DNA of 12,936 nt from assembly GCF_002943415.1 (NCBI RefSeq), contig NZ_PTQZ01000020.1:1-12936 (forward strand). Reading direction: 5' to 3'. The first letter of the stretch is position 1; the number at the start of each line of letters is the position of its first letter. The notes under the pieces were generated by a model. It did not search any database and was not told the DNA's origin. It saw only the letters and a list, made by a program, of their open reading frames with translations. This document shows, piece by piece, positions 7,055 through 12,936 of the stretch. Origin of the DNA: Amnimonas aquatica (GTDB taxonomy: Bacteria; Pseudomonadota; Gammaproteobacteria; Pseudomonadales; Moraxellaceae). Position numbers and translations under genes: made by a program.

Positions 7055-7773
7055 AGACTCGTCTCGCGTTGTCTCTCGCCATCGCTCTGGGCCTGTCCCA
7101 GCCAGCGGCGGCATTCACGGTCTTTGACCCCAGTAACTTCGCGCAGAACCTGCTGACCGCCATCCGCACGCTGGAGCAGATCAACAACCAGATACGGCAG
7201 CTGCAGAACGAGGCGCAGATGCTCAGCAACGACGCCAAGAACCTCAGTGGCCTCGACTACAACGCCAGCGCACAGCTGCGCAGCACGCTGGCTACCACGG
7301 CGCGGCTCATCCAGCAGGCGCAGGGCGTGGCCTACGAGGTCTCACAGGCCGACGCCACCTTCGCGCGCCTGTACCCGCAGGCCTACGCCGGTTCGGTCTC
7401 TGGCAACCAGATGGCCGTGGATGCCCGCGAGCGCTGGAACAACTCGCTACAGGCCTTGCGTACCACGCTGCAGATGCAGGCGCAGGCGGCGCAGAACTTC
7501 GCGGCTGACGAATCCATGCTGACCGAGCTGGTTGCGCAGAGTCAGGGCGCGGTCGGCCACCTGCAGGCCACGCAGGCGACCAACCAGCTGCTGGCCTTGC
7601 AGGCACGCCAGGCCATTCAGGCGCAGCAACTGCAGGTCACGCAGGGGCGCGCGGAAGCGGTGGAGCAGGCGCGCAATGTCGCCGCCGAGGAGCGGGCACG
7701 CGAGGTGCGCCGCCGTTTTGACAACGGCAGCACGCGCTACACGCCGCAATCCGTGAACTTCTATGGCCGCTGA
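7051..7773 (+). CDS. trbJ: P-type conjugative transfer protein TrbJ (VirB5-like)
   Basis: A 240-residue exported protein. The signal peptide MKTRLALSLAIALGLSQPAAA ends around residue 21, and the mature part is long, helical and rich in Gln and Ala. The segment FDPSNFAQNLLTAIRTLEQI, just after the signal, is the recognisable TrbJ/VirB5 opening. VirB5-type proteins are periplasmic or pilus-tip factors needed for pilus assembly and contact. The C-terminus has RRRFDNGSTRYTP followed by QSVNFYGR. The start overlaps the trbE stop (ATGA), with CCGGAGA a few bases upstream. The RRF..NG.TRYTP stretch recurs at the end of the next gene product. Confidence 0.92.
   Translation: MKTRLALSLAIALGLSQPAAAFTVFDPSNFAQNLLTAIRTLEQINNQIRQLQNEAQMLSNDAKNLSGLDYNASAQLRSTLATTARLIQQAQGVAYEVSQADATFARLYPQAYAGSVSGNQMAVDARERWNNSLQALRTTLQMQAQAAQNFAADESMLTELVAQSQGAVGHLQATQATNQLLALQARQAIQAQQLQVTQGRAEAVEQARNVAAEERAREVRRRFDNGSTRYTPQSVNFYGR
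7723..7746 (+). repeat. 24-base coding repeat, trbJ end versus trbK end (7994-8017)
   Basis: The 24 bases encoding NGSTRYTP near the end of trbJ match those encoding NGKTRYTP near the end of trbK (7994-8017) at 21 positions, in the same frame, and both are preceded by codons for RRF. The sites are 271 bases apart. Similarity at both protein and DNA level suggests either a shared functional tail or partial duplication. Confidence 0.6.
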
Positions 7774-7783
7774 GGAGATGACC

Positions 7784-8041
7784 ATGAGCTTGATCCGTCA
7801 TCTCACCGTGGTGCTGTTCCTGGGGGGGCTGGCCGGCTGCAGCCAGCCAGCACCTGAGGTCACGGTCGACTATCTGCTGGCGCACCCGGAGGAGCTGAAG
7901 GCCTTGCAGCAGAAATGCCGGCTGGCCCGTGACACGGTCAGCGCGCAGACCTGTGTGACTGTCAGCGAGGCACAGCATCGCCGCTTCTGGGGCAACGGCA
8001 AGACCCGCTACACGCCGGGTGGTGGAGTGAGCCATGAATGA
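7784..8041 (+). CDS. trbK: Entry exclusion lipoprotein TrbK
   Basis: A small 85-residue lipoprotein. A signal with lipobox LAGC (C19) is followed by SQPAPEVTVDYLLAHPEELKA and a conserved-looking Cys pair (C45, C57). The YLLAHPEEL...C...C pattern is that of TrbK/EexN-type entry exclusion proteins, which sit in the envelope and reduce transfer into cells already carrying the element. Position between trbJ and trbL agrees. Three in-frame ATGs exist (7763, 7778, 7784). The last is chosen because AGGAG at 7773-7777 is six bases upstream and it gives a compact signal peptide. The C-terminal HRRFWGNGKTRYTP resembles the TrbJ tail. The gene overlaps trbL by eight bases. Confidence 0.85.
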   Translation: MSLIRHLTVVLFLGGLAGCSQPAPEVTVDYLLAHPEELKALQQKCRLARDTVSAQTCVTVSEAQHRRFWGNGKTRYTPGGGVSHE

Positions 8042-9269
8042 CATCGGGATCATCGACCGCTTTCTGGATGTCTTTTCGCGCTACATCGACTCCGGCTTCG
8101 GGTTGGTCGGCGGTGAGGTGGCCTGGCTGAGTGCCACCCTCATTGTCATCGACATGACGCTGGCCGGCCTGTTCTGGGCCATGGCCGGCGACGAGGTGCT
8201 GGGCAAGCTGATCAAGAAGATCCTCTACGTCGGTGCCTTCGCCTTCATCATCACCCACTTCAATCAGCTCGCCGGCATCATCTTCAACTCGTTTTCCGGG
8301 CTGGGCCTGATGGCTTCCGGCAGCACGATGACACCGGCTCAGCTGCTGCAGCCCGGCCGGCTGGCCGAGGTCGGCATCGACGCTGGCCGGCCGATCATGG
8401 AACACATCCGCACGCTGTCCGGTTTCCCGGATTTCTTCATGAACATCGACACCATCGCGGTGCTGTTCTTCGCGTGGGTCATCGTCATCATCAGTTTCTT
8501 CGTGCTTGCGGTGCAGCTCTTCGTCACGCTGATCGAGTTCAAGCTGACCACGCTGGCCGGCTTCGTGCTGGTGCCGTTCGCGCTCTGGAACAAGACCAGC
8601 TTCCTCGCCGAGCGAGTGCTCGGCAGCGTGATGATGTCCGGTGTGAAGGTGCTGGTGCTGGCCGTCATCGTTGGCATTGGCACCACCATCTTTGGTGAGT
8701 TCCAGGCCCCGGCCGGTGCCGAGCCATCCATTGATGAGGCGCTGGCGCTGATGCTGGCCTCGCTGTCGCTTTTCGCTTTGGGGGTCTTCGGCCCCGGCAT
8801 CGCCAGCGGTCTGATCGCGGGCGCTCCCCAGTTGGGTGCTGGTGCGGCAGCTGGTGCCGCGCTCGGTGCATCCGCTGTCGCGGTCGGTGGTGCGGCAGCG
8901 GCCATGGGGGCCGGCAAGCTGGCCGGTGCCGCCGGCAGCTCGGCCGTGAAGTCGGCCAGCTCCATGGCCTCCGGTGCGCGCGAGGCCTATTCAGCGGGTC
9001 GCGCCACCACCGATGGCGGGCTGCGCGGCGCAGTAGCTGGCATGGCCAATGTCGCGCGCTCCGGCGCATCCGCTGTGAAAGACCACTTCAAGGGCGGCGA
9101 TGCCTCGCCGGAGACCGGACAAGCCGGCCAGCAGCCGGCATGGGCGCAGCGCCTGCAGCGCAATCAGCGCATCTCACAAGGCGTCACCACCACCGCTCAT
9201 GTCATGCGCTCCGCCGATCACGGCGGCAGCGGCGCCACCCCCAGTCTGCGTGATCAAGGAGAGTCATGA
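8034..9269 (+). CDS. trbL: P-type conjugative transfer protein TrbL (VirB6-like)
   Basis: A 411-residue polytopic inner-membrane channel component. Hydrophobic segments lie at about residues 28-50, 62-88, 141-185, 203-220 and 236-262. The segment LTTLAGFVLVPFALWNKTSF (171-190) is characteristic of TrbL. From about 262 onward the protein is rich in Ala, Gly and Ser and probably flexible and soluble, as usual for this family. The start at 8034 has GGAG (8024-8027) six bases upstream and overlaps the end of trbK by eight bases in another frame. The stop overlaps the trbF start (ATGA). It is slightly short beside TrbL proteins of 430-480 residues, mostly in the low-complexity tail. Confidence 0.94.
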   Translation: MNDIGIIDRFLDVFSRYIDSGFGLVGGEVAWLSATLIVIDMTLAGLFWAMAGDEVLGKLIKKILYVGAFAFIITHFNQLAGIIFNSFSGLGLMASGSTMTPAQLLQPGRLAEVGIDAGRPIMEHIRTLSGFPDFFMNIDTIAVLFFAWVIVIISFFVLAVQLFVTLIEFKLTTLAGFVLVPFALWNKTSFLAERVLGSVMMSGVKVLVLAVIVGIGTTIFGEFQAPAGAEPSIDEALALMLASLSLFALGVFGPGIASGLIAGAPQLGAGAAAGAALGASAVAVGGAAAAMGAGKLAGAAGSSAVKSASSMASGAREAYSAGRATTDGGLRGAVAGMANVARSGASAVKDHFKGGDASPETGQAGQQPAWAQRLQRNQRISQGVTTTAHVMRSADHGGSGATPSLRDQGES

Positions 9270-9982
9270 TGCGATTCAGACGCGCGCAAGTGCGCTATGC
9301 GGAAACCCCGGTGCCGGCCACGCCGTATCAGGCGGCGCGTCAGGTCTGGGATGAGCGGCTCGGAGCAGCCCGTGTGCAGGCTCAGAACTGGCGGCTGATG
9401 GCCTTTGGCTGCCTGTCGCTGAGCTTGATCATGGCCGGTGCGCTGGCCTGGCGGGCCGGCCAGTCGCTGGTCACGCCCTATGTCGTCGAGGTCGACAAGA
9501 CCGGGCAGGTGAGGGCAGTGGGCGAGGCGCTCACGCCCTATCAGCCGGCGGACGCACAAATCGCCTTCCATCTTGCGCATTTCATCAACAACGTGCGCTC
9601 GCTGGCCATCGATCCTGTGGTGGTGCGTCAGAACTGGCTGCAGGCCTATGACTACACCACCGACAAGGGCGCGGCCACGCTCAACGAGTACGCGCGCGTG
9701 AACGACCCCTTCGCCAGTGTCGGTCGCAAGTCGGTGTCGGTCGAGGTCACCAGCGTCGTGCGCGCCAGTGACAGCTCGTTCCAGGTGCGCTGGATCGAGC
9801 GCCACTACGACAGTGGCACGCCCACCGGGCAGGAGCGTTGGACGGCGGTGCTGTCCACCGTTCAGCAGCCGCCGCGCGACGAAGCGCGCCTGCGCAAGAA
9901 CCCCCTCGGCATCTACATCAACGGCCTGAGCTGGAGCCGCGAGCTGGGCTCGGCCGACACCATGCCTTCCCGTCAGGAGTGA
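9266..9982 (+). CDS. trbF: Conjugal transfer protein TrbF (VirB8 family)
   Basis: A 238-residue bitopic inner-membrane protein. A short cytoplasmic part with TPYQAARQVWDERLGAARVQ is followed by one membrane helix (about 43-63, LMAFGCLSLSLIMAGALAW) and a periplasmic VirB8-like domain containing RWIERHYDSG and NPLGIYINGLSWSREL. VirB8-type proteins link inner-membrane ATPases to the core channel. Two adjacent ATGs (9266 and 9269) are possible. AAGGAG at 9256-9261 is spaced seven bases from the second, so the protein may begin MRFRRAQ. The first ATG forms the ATGA overlap with trbL. Confidence 0.95.
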   Translation: MMRFRRAQVRYAETPVPATPYQAARQVWDERLGAARVQAQNWRLMAFGCLSLSLIMAGALAWRAGQSLVTPYVVEVDKTGQVRAVGEALTPYQPADAQIAFHLAHFINNVRSLAIDPVVVRQNWLQAYDYTTDKGAATLNEYARVNDPFASVGRKSVSVEVTSVVRASDSSFQVRWIERHYDSGTPTGQERWTAVLSTVQQPPRDEARLRKNPLGIYINGLSWSRELGSADTMPSRQE

Positions 9983-9986
9983 CACC

Positions 9987-10967
9987 ATGAAGCGTTCCCC
10001 CGTGTTTGCTGTGCTCATGCTGGCTGGTTGCGCCAGTCAGCCGCCGGTCCCGCTGGATGCTGCCGTGAAGGCAGAACCGCTGCCGGAAATTCCCAAGCCG
10101 GTGCAGGTCATTGAGGTGCCCCGGCCGTTGCCGCTGCCCAACCAGCTCAAGCGGTTGCCGCCCGAAGGGCAGGAAGGCATCAAGGAGCCTCTGGATGCCA
10201 AGGCGCGGGTAGCCCGTGCCAATCAGGAGGCGCGTGTGGTGCCGTCTCGCGAGGGCTACATCAACGCGATCCAGGTCTGGCCCTACGCCGATGGTGCGCT
10301 CTATCAGCTCTACACCAGCCCCGGCCGCGTCACCGTGGTCGCCTTGCAGGAGGGCGAGGAGCTGGTGGCGTTCTCGGCCGGTGACACCGTGCGCTGGATC
10401 GTCGGGGATACCGTCAGCGGCAGTGGCGCCAGCCAGCGTGTGAACGTGCTGGTCAAACCCATCCGCAGCGGTCTGCGGACCAATCTGGTCATCACCACAT
10501 CGCGGCGTACCTACCTGCTGGAGATGACCTCGACCGAGAAAGCCTGGATGGCTTCCGCGTCCTGGGAGTATCCGAAGGACCGGGCGCTGGCTCTGCAGCG
10601 TCAGTCAGCCATCGCTGATGCCAAGGCGCCGGTCGCCGAGGGTTTGAGTCTGGAGCAGCTGCGCTTTCGCTACGACATCAGTGGCGACAAGCCGGCCTGG
10701 CGGCCGGTGCGTGCCTTCGATGATGGCGAGCATGTCTACATCCAGTTCCCGGCCCGCATCGCCCAAGGCGAGCTGCCGCCGCTGTTCGTGGTCGGCCCCG
10801 AGGGTGATGGCCAGCTGGTGAACTACCGCTTCAAGGCACCGTACTACGTCGTAGATCGCCTGTTCGGCGCGGCCGAACTGCGCCTGGGTGGCAAGAAGGC
10901 CGAGGTGGTGCGTATCGCGCGCAATGACCTGAAGCAGGGAGGTCGCCATGACGACAGCGCCGACTGA
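9987..10967 (+). CDS. trbG: P-type conjugative transfer protein TrbG (VirB9 family)
   Basis: A 326-residue outer part of the envelope-spanning core. The first residues form a lipoprotein signal with lipobox LAGC (C15), followed by a proline-rich linker and then the VirB9/CagX domain. That domain includes EGYINAIQVWPYADGALYQL, the segment SRRTYLLEMTS and, near the C-terminus, PLFVVGPEGDGQLVNYRFKA and YYVVDRLFGAAELRLG. RP4-type TrbG pairs with TrbI and the lipoprotein TrbH; no separate trbH is seen, and the lipobox here suggests TrbG itself supplies the lipid anchor. CAGGAG at 9975-9980 precedes the ATG. It overlaps trbI by 20 bases. Confidence 0.93.
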   Translation: MKRSPVFAVLMLAGCASQPPVPLDAAVKAEPLPEIPKPVQVIEVPRPLPLPNQLKRLPPEGQEGIKEPLDAKARVARANQEARVVPSREGYINAIQVWPYADGALYQLYTSPGRVTVVALQEGEELVAFSAGDTVRWIVGDTVSGSGASQRVNVLVKPIRSGLRTNLVITTSRRTYLLEMTSTEKAWMASASWEYPKDRALALQRQSAIADAKAPVAEGLSLEQLRFRYDISGDKPAWRPVRAFDDGEHVYIQFPARIAQGELPPLFVVGPEGDGQLVNYRFKAPYYVVDRLFGAAELRLGGKKAEVVRIARNDLKQGGRHDDSAD

Positions 10968-12249
10968 GACGGGCAGCCTGCCGCCCAAGGTCGATCCCGA
11001 CAGCCTGGCTTTGCGGGCGCAACCCAAGCCGGTGACACGACTCAATCGCAAGGTGCTGATCGCGGGTGCCGGCACGGTCTCGCTGGCGCTGCTGGGTATC
11101 ACGGTCTGGTCGCTGCAGCCGGTGCAACGCAAGAGCGCCGAGCAGCAGCCTGAGCTGCACAACGTCGAGCGTGTCGCGCGTGCCGAGACCATTGATGCCT
11201 TGCCGCAGGAGTACAGCCAGCTGCCGATGTCGGACACGGGCCTGCCGCCCGGTGTGCCGGTGTTGGGTGATCCGCTGCCGGGGGATCTGGCCAAGCCCAT
11301 GCTTGATGCCCAGCGGGCAGGGACCTATACACCGACCTATCACGGCGGTTCGCAGGCCATGGCCAGTGGCAACCTGGGCCAGAGCCGGGATGACATCGCC
11401 AAGTCGGCGTTGTTCTTCCGCAGCAGCCAGACGGGGCAGGGCAAGGGCGCGCCTGCCTCGGGTGCCATGCCCCAACCGGCGGATGCCTCTGCGCTGAATG
11501 CGCTGTCGGCCGCTGCCATGGGCGCGGGCGCAGCAGGTCAGCCGGTCGATCCCACGGTGTCGCAGAACCTGCAGGACCGCAAACAGGCTTTTATGGACAA
11601 AGCGGATTCCAGTGAAACCGGAAATCCGTCTTCACTGAAATTGCCGGCCTCGCCGTATCAGGTCATGACCGGCACCTTGATCCCGGCTGCCCTGATCACG
11701 GGCCTCAAGTCCGATCTGCCGGGGCAGGTCATCGCCTCGACTACCGAGCCGGTCTACGACACGGCCACGGGGCGGCATCTGCTCATCCCGCAGGGCTCGC
11801 GTCTGATTGGTCGCTATGACAGCCAGGTGGCCTTCGGCCAGCGTCGCGTGCTGCTGGTCTGGCAGCGCGTCATCCTGCCGGACACTTCGTCTATTGCGCT
11901 GGACCGTCTGCCCGGCGTGGATGCCGCTGGCTATGCCGGTCTGGAGGATGACGTGGATTGGCACTGGGATCGCATCATCGCTGGTGCCGCGCTGTCGACG
12001 CTGCTGGGTGTGGGTGCCGAGTTGGCCGCACCCACGAACAACGGCGCGGATGGTCGCGTGATCGTTGCCACGCGTGAGGGTCTGCAGCAATCCATCAACA
12101 CGGTGGGGCAGGAGCTGACCCGTCGCAACCTGAGCATCCAGCCGACACTCACCATCCGGCCGGGATTCCCGGTGCGGGTGATGGTGAACAAGGATCTGGT
12201 GCTGAGACCGTATCAACCGCTGTTCTACGCAAGAGGGCTGCCACAATGA
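10948..12249 (+). CDS. trbI: Conjugal transfer protein TrbI (VirB10 family)
   Basis: This 433-residue protein is expected to span the periplasm from inner to outer membrane as the scaffold of the core complex. A cytoplasmic N-terminus precedes one membrane helix (about 36-56), then a long linker with proline-rich stretches, then a C-terminal VirB10 domain from about residue 232. Family landmarks are TGTLIPAALITGLKSDLPGQ, LLIPQGSRLIGRYDS, LDRLPGVDAAGYAGL and the terminal FPVRVMVNKDLVLRPY. GGGAGGTCGCC directly before the ATG fixes the start. The gene begins within the last 20 bases of trbG. The linker around 11585-11640 is locally A+T-rich and palindromic. Confidence 0.95.
   Translation: MTTAPTETGSLPPKVDPDSLALRAQPKPVTRLNRKVLIAGAGTVSLALLGITVWSLQPVQRKSAEQQPELHNVERVARAETIDALPQEYSQLPMSDTGLPPGVPVLGDPLPGDLAKPMLDAQRAGTYTPTYHGGSQAMASGNLGQSRDDIAKSALFFRSSQTGQGKGAPASGAMPQPADASALNALSAAAMGAGAAGQPVDPTVSQNLQDRKQAFMDKADSSETGNPSSLKLPASPYQVMTGTLIPAALITGLKSDLPGQVIASTTEPVYDTATGRHLLIPQGSRLIGRYDSQVAFGQRRVLLVWQRVILPDTSSIALDRLPGVDAAGYAGLEDDVDWHWDRIIAGAALSTLLGVGAELAAPTNNGADGRVIVATREGLQQSINTVGQELTRRNLSIQPTLTIRPGFPVRVMVNKDLVLRPYQPLFYARGLPQ
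11610..11637 (+). repeat. Inverted repeat in the trbI linker region
   Basis: CAGTGAA (11610-11616) and TTCACTG (11631-11637) are exact reverse complements. Inside them CGGA and TCCG form a second small inverted repeat. The patch is A+T-rich relative to the gene and encodes the variable linker (SSETGNPSSLK). It resembles the A+T-rich patch at the trbC start in carrying CAGTNAAACCG. Functional meaning is unknown, and relaxed constraint on the linker may explain the composition. Confidence 0.35.
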
Positions 12250-12470
12250 CAACCCTGAGATTAGGGCCGTTGCCCAAGACGGAGGCGGTAAAGCTGACGA
12301 TCATGCTGACCACAGAGCTGAAGCAGCAGCTCGACCGCTATGCCGAGCTGCACAGCCAGACCTGGGGCGATGCCGTCGATGCCACGGCACTGATCCCGCA
12401 CATGCTGGAGGCGTTCATGGCGCGGGATCGGGGGTTCAAGAAAAGTGCGAGGGGAGGCCACGCAGCGTGA
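12246..12470 (+). CDS. DUF2274 family protein
   Basis: A 74-residue protein matching the DUF2274 family: an opening LRLGPLPKTEAVKLTIMLT, then TELKQQLDRYAELHSQ and a C-terminal LIPHMLEAFMARDRGFKK. The beta-strand-then-two-helices pattern resembles a ribbon-helix-helix fold, so DNA binding is possible, though I infer this from pattern only. Genes of this family regularly follow trbI in Tn4371-type modules, and their function is unknown. It starts in the trbI stop (ATGA) and appears to be the last gene of the transfer operon, since the next gene comes after a 113-bp gap with different composition. Confidence 0.88.
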   Translation: MTTLRLGPLPKTEAVKLTIMLTTELKQQLDRYAELHSQTWGDAVDATALIPHMLEAFMARDRGFKKSARGGHAA

Positions 12471-12583
12471 TTTCTCTCTCCTCAAGTGAAAGCATTAGTA
12501 GCATGCAAGCTATTGCCTGGCATGGTGATTTCGCGAGATGATGTCGTATGTTGGCACTATCAATAAGTAGGCAGGCTGTCAAA
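12471..12583 (+). promoter_or_regulatory. Gap before the DUF6088 gene, candidate promoter/operator
   Basis: This is A+T-richer sequence than the trb genes. ATTTCGCGAGAT at 12529-12540 is an imperfect 12-base palindrome around TCGCGA. It lies between a weak -35-like TTGCCT (12513-12518) and a poor -10-like GATGAT (12537-12542), 18 bases apart. AbiEi-type antitoxins repress their own promoters through inverted repeats, so an operator here is plausible but unproven. No clear terminator with a T run ends the trb operon. Confidence 0.25.
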
Positions 12584-12936
12584 ATGGGCACCATGACCCT
12601 TGAGACCCGTTTGGAGAAGCGTATCGCCCGCAAGCGAGGCGATGTGTTCCTGCGCGCCGATTTTGAAGATCTGGGTGGATACGACCAGGTTGGACGTGGT
12701 CTACGCAAGCTGATTGAAAAGGGGCAGCTGATCAAGATCGGCTATGGCGTCTATGCGCGTGCGGTCAAAAGCCCGATCAGTGGCAGGCCGGTACCACCCA
12801 AAGGGCTGGCCACGTTGACTGAGGCAGTGGTTCGGCTGGGCTACAAAACCATGCCTACCCGACTGGAGCAGGACTACAGCGCTGGCAAAACGACTCAGGT
12901 TCCGACCGGACGTGTTGTGGCTGTTCAGGGGCGGTT
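12584..12936 (+). CDS. DUF6088 family protein, AbiEi-like antitoxin (5' part, runs off window)
   Basis: 117 codons are visible without a stop. The opening TLETRLEKRIARKRGDVFLR, then ADFEDLGGYDQVGRGLRKL and KGQLIKIGYGVYARA, is the winged-helix N-terminus of DUF6088/AbiEi-type proteins, the antitoxins of type IV (AbiE-like) systems, which bind DNA and repress their own operon. The partner toxin would be an AbiEii/AbiGii nucleotidyltransferase downstream, outside the window. In-frame ATGs occur at 12548, 12584 and 12593, with an in-frame stop at 12539. None has a strong Shine-Dalgarno, and 12584 or 12593 fits the family N-terminus best. Composition is less G+C-rich than the trb genes, fitting stability cargo near the element end. 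It could also be a solitary regulator. Confidence 0.82.
   Translation, partial: MGTMTLETRLEKRIARKRGDVFLRADFEDLGGYDQVGRGLRKLIEKGQLIKIGYGVYARAVKSPISGRPVPPKGLATLTEAVVRLGYKTMPTRLEQDYSAGKTTQVPTGRVVAVQGR

Larger units (their letters stand above)
602..12470 (+). mobile_element. Tn4371-type ICE conjugation module (traG-trbI operon)
   Basis: Thirteen genes on one strand follow the order traG, RHH gene, trbB, C, D, E, J, K, L, F, G, I, DUF2274, the signature layout of the Tn4371 family of integrative and conjugative elements and related P-type (RP4-like) transfer systems. Overlaps are four bases (ATGA) at 2545, 3024, 4016, 4354, 7051, 9266 and 12246, eight bases for trbK/trbL and 20 bases for trbG/trbI. 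The remaining gaps are 4-10 bases. All reading frames are intact. Neither element end, nor integrase or relaxase, is in the window. A plasmid with the same module cannot be excluded, but the terminal DUF2274 gene favours an ICE. Confidence 0.85.

Noticed and set aside
12471..12936. Right end of the element (attR) close to the last trb gene
   Set aside because: Tn4371-type elements are known to end near this side and, as I recall, use a TTTTTCAT core, but neither that string nor its complement was seen here, and the DUF6088 cargo shows the element continues.
1..12936. CRISPR arrays, tRNA or rRNA genes, insertion sequences
   Set aside because: No regularly spaced direct repeats, no tRNA-like cloverleaf sequence and no transposase reading frame were recognised on either strand; nearly all of the window is coding.

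Overview
The window is the conjugation (mating-pair formation) half of an integrative and conjugative element of the Tn4371/ICE type, from a high-G+C Pseudomonadota (beta- or gammaproteobacterium). The evidence is an unbroken, one-direction gene series in the exact Tn4371-family order: traG (VirD4 coupling ATPase), a ribbon-helix-helix gene, trbB, trbC, trbD, trbE, trbJ, trbK, trbL, trbF, trbG, trbI and a DUF2274 gene, at about 602-12470. All motor ATPases have intact Walker motifs, and no frameshift or insertion was seen, so the machine looks functional. No integrase, relaxase, replication/partition gene, rRNA, tRNA or CRISPR lies in the window, so the host genus cannot be fixed.

Left edge (1-601): the last residues of an upstream gene, then a complete small gene of the DUF6527 family with a CPCGCG motif. 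This family is typically found with ThiF/E1-, E2- and ubiquitin-like genes in bacterial ubiquitin-like conjugation operons, so the window probably clips the 3' end of such an operon carried as cargo just upstream of the transfer genes. A 163-bp non-coding leader follows. It contains a perfect 9-bp-stem hairpin whose loop can pair with the traG Shine-Dalgarno sequence.

Centre (602-12470): a tightly packed operon. Most junctions are 4-bp ATGA stop/start overlaps, and others overlap by 8 or 20 bp or are separated by 4-10 bp. This suggests one polycistronic message with coupled translation. TraG would bring the relaxase-DNA complex to the channel. TrbB and TrbE power assembly and transport. TrbC is the pilin, TrbD and TrbL are inner-membrane parts, TrbJ is a periplasmic VirB5-like factor, and TrbF, TrbG and TrbI form the envelope-spanning core. 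TrbK is a lipoprotein expected to block redundant transfer.

Right edge (12471-12936): a 113-bp A+T-richer gap, then the first 117 codons of a DUF6088 (AbiEi-like antitoxin) gene that runs off the window. A cognate AbiEii-type nucleotidyltransferase toxin would be expected immediately downstream.

The transfer genes themselves are ordinary for the family. The points worth a second look are the ubiquitin-like cargo remnant, the traG leader structure, a long palindrome inside trbE, low-GC patches shared by trbC and trbE, and a C-terminal motif shared by the adjacent TrbJ and TrbK.
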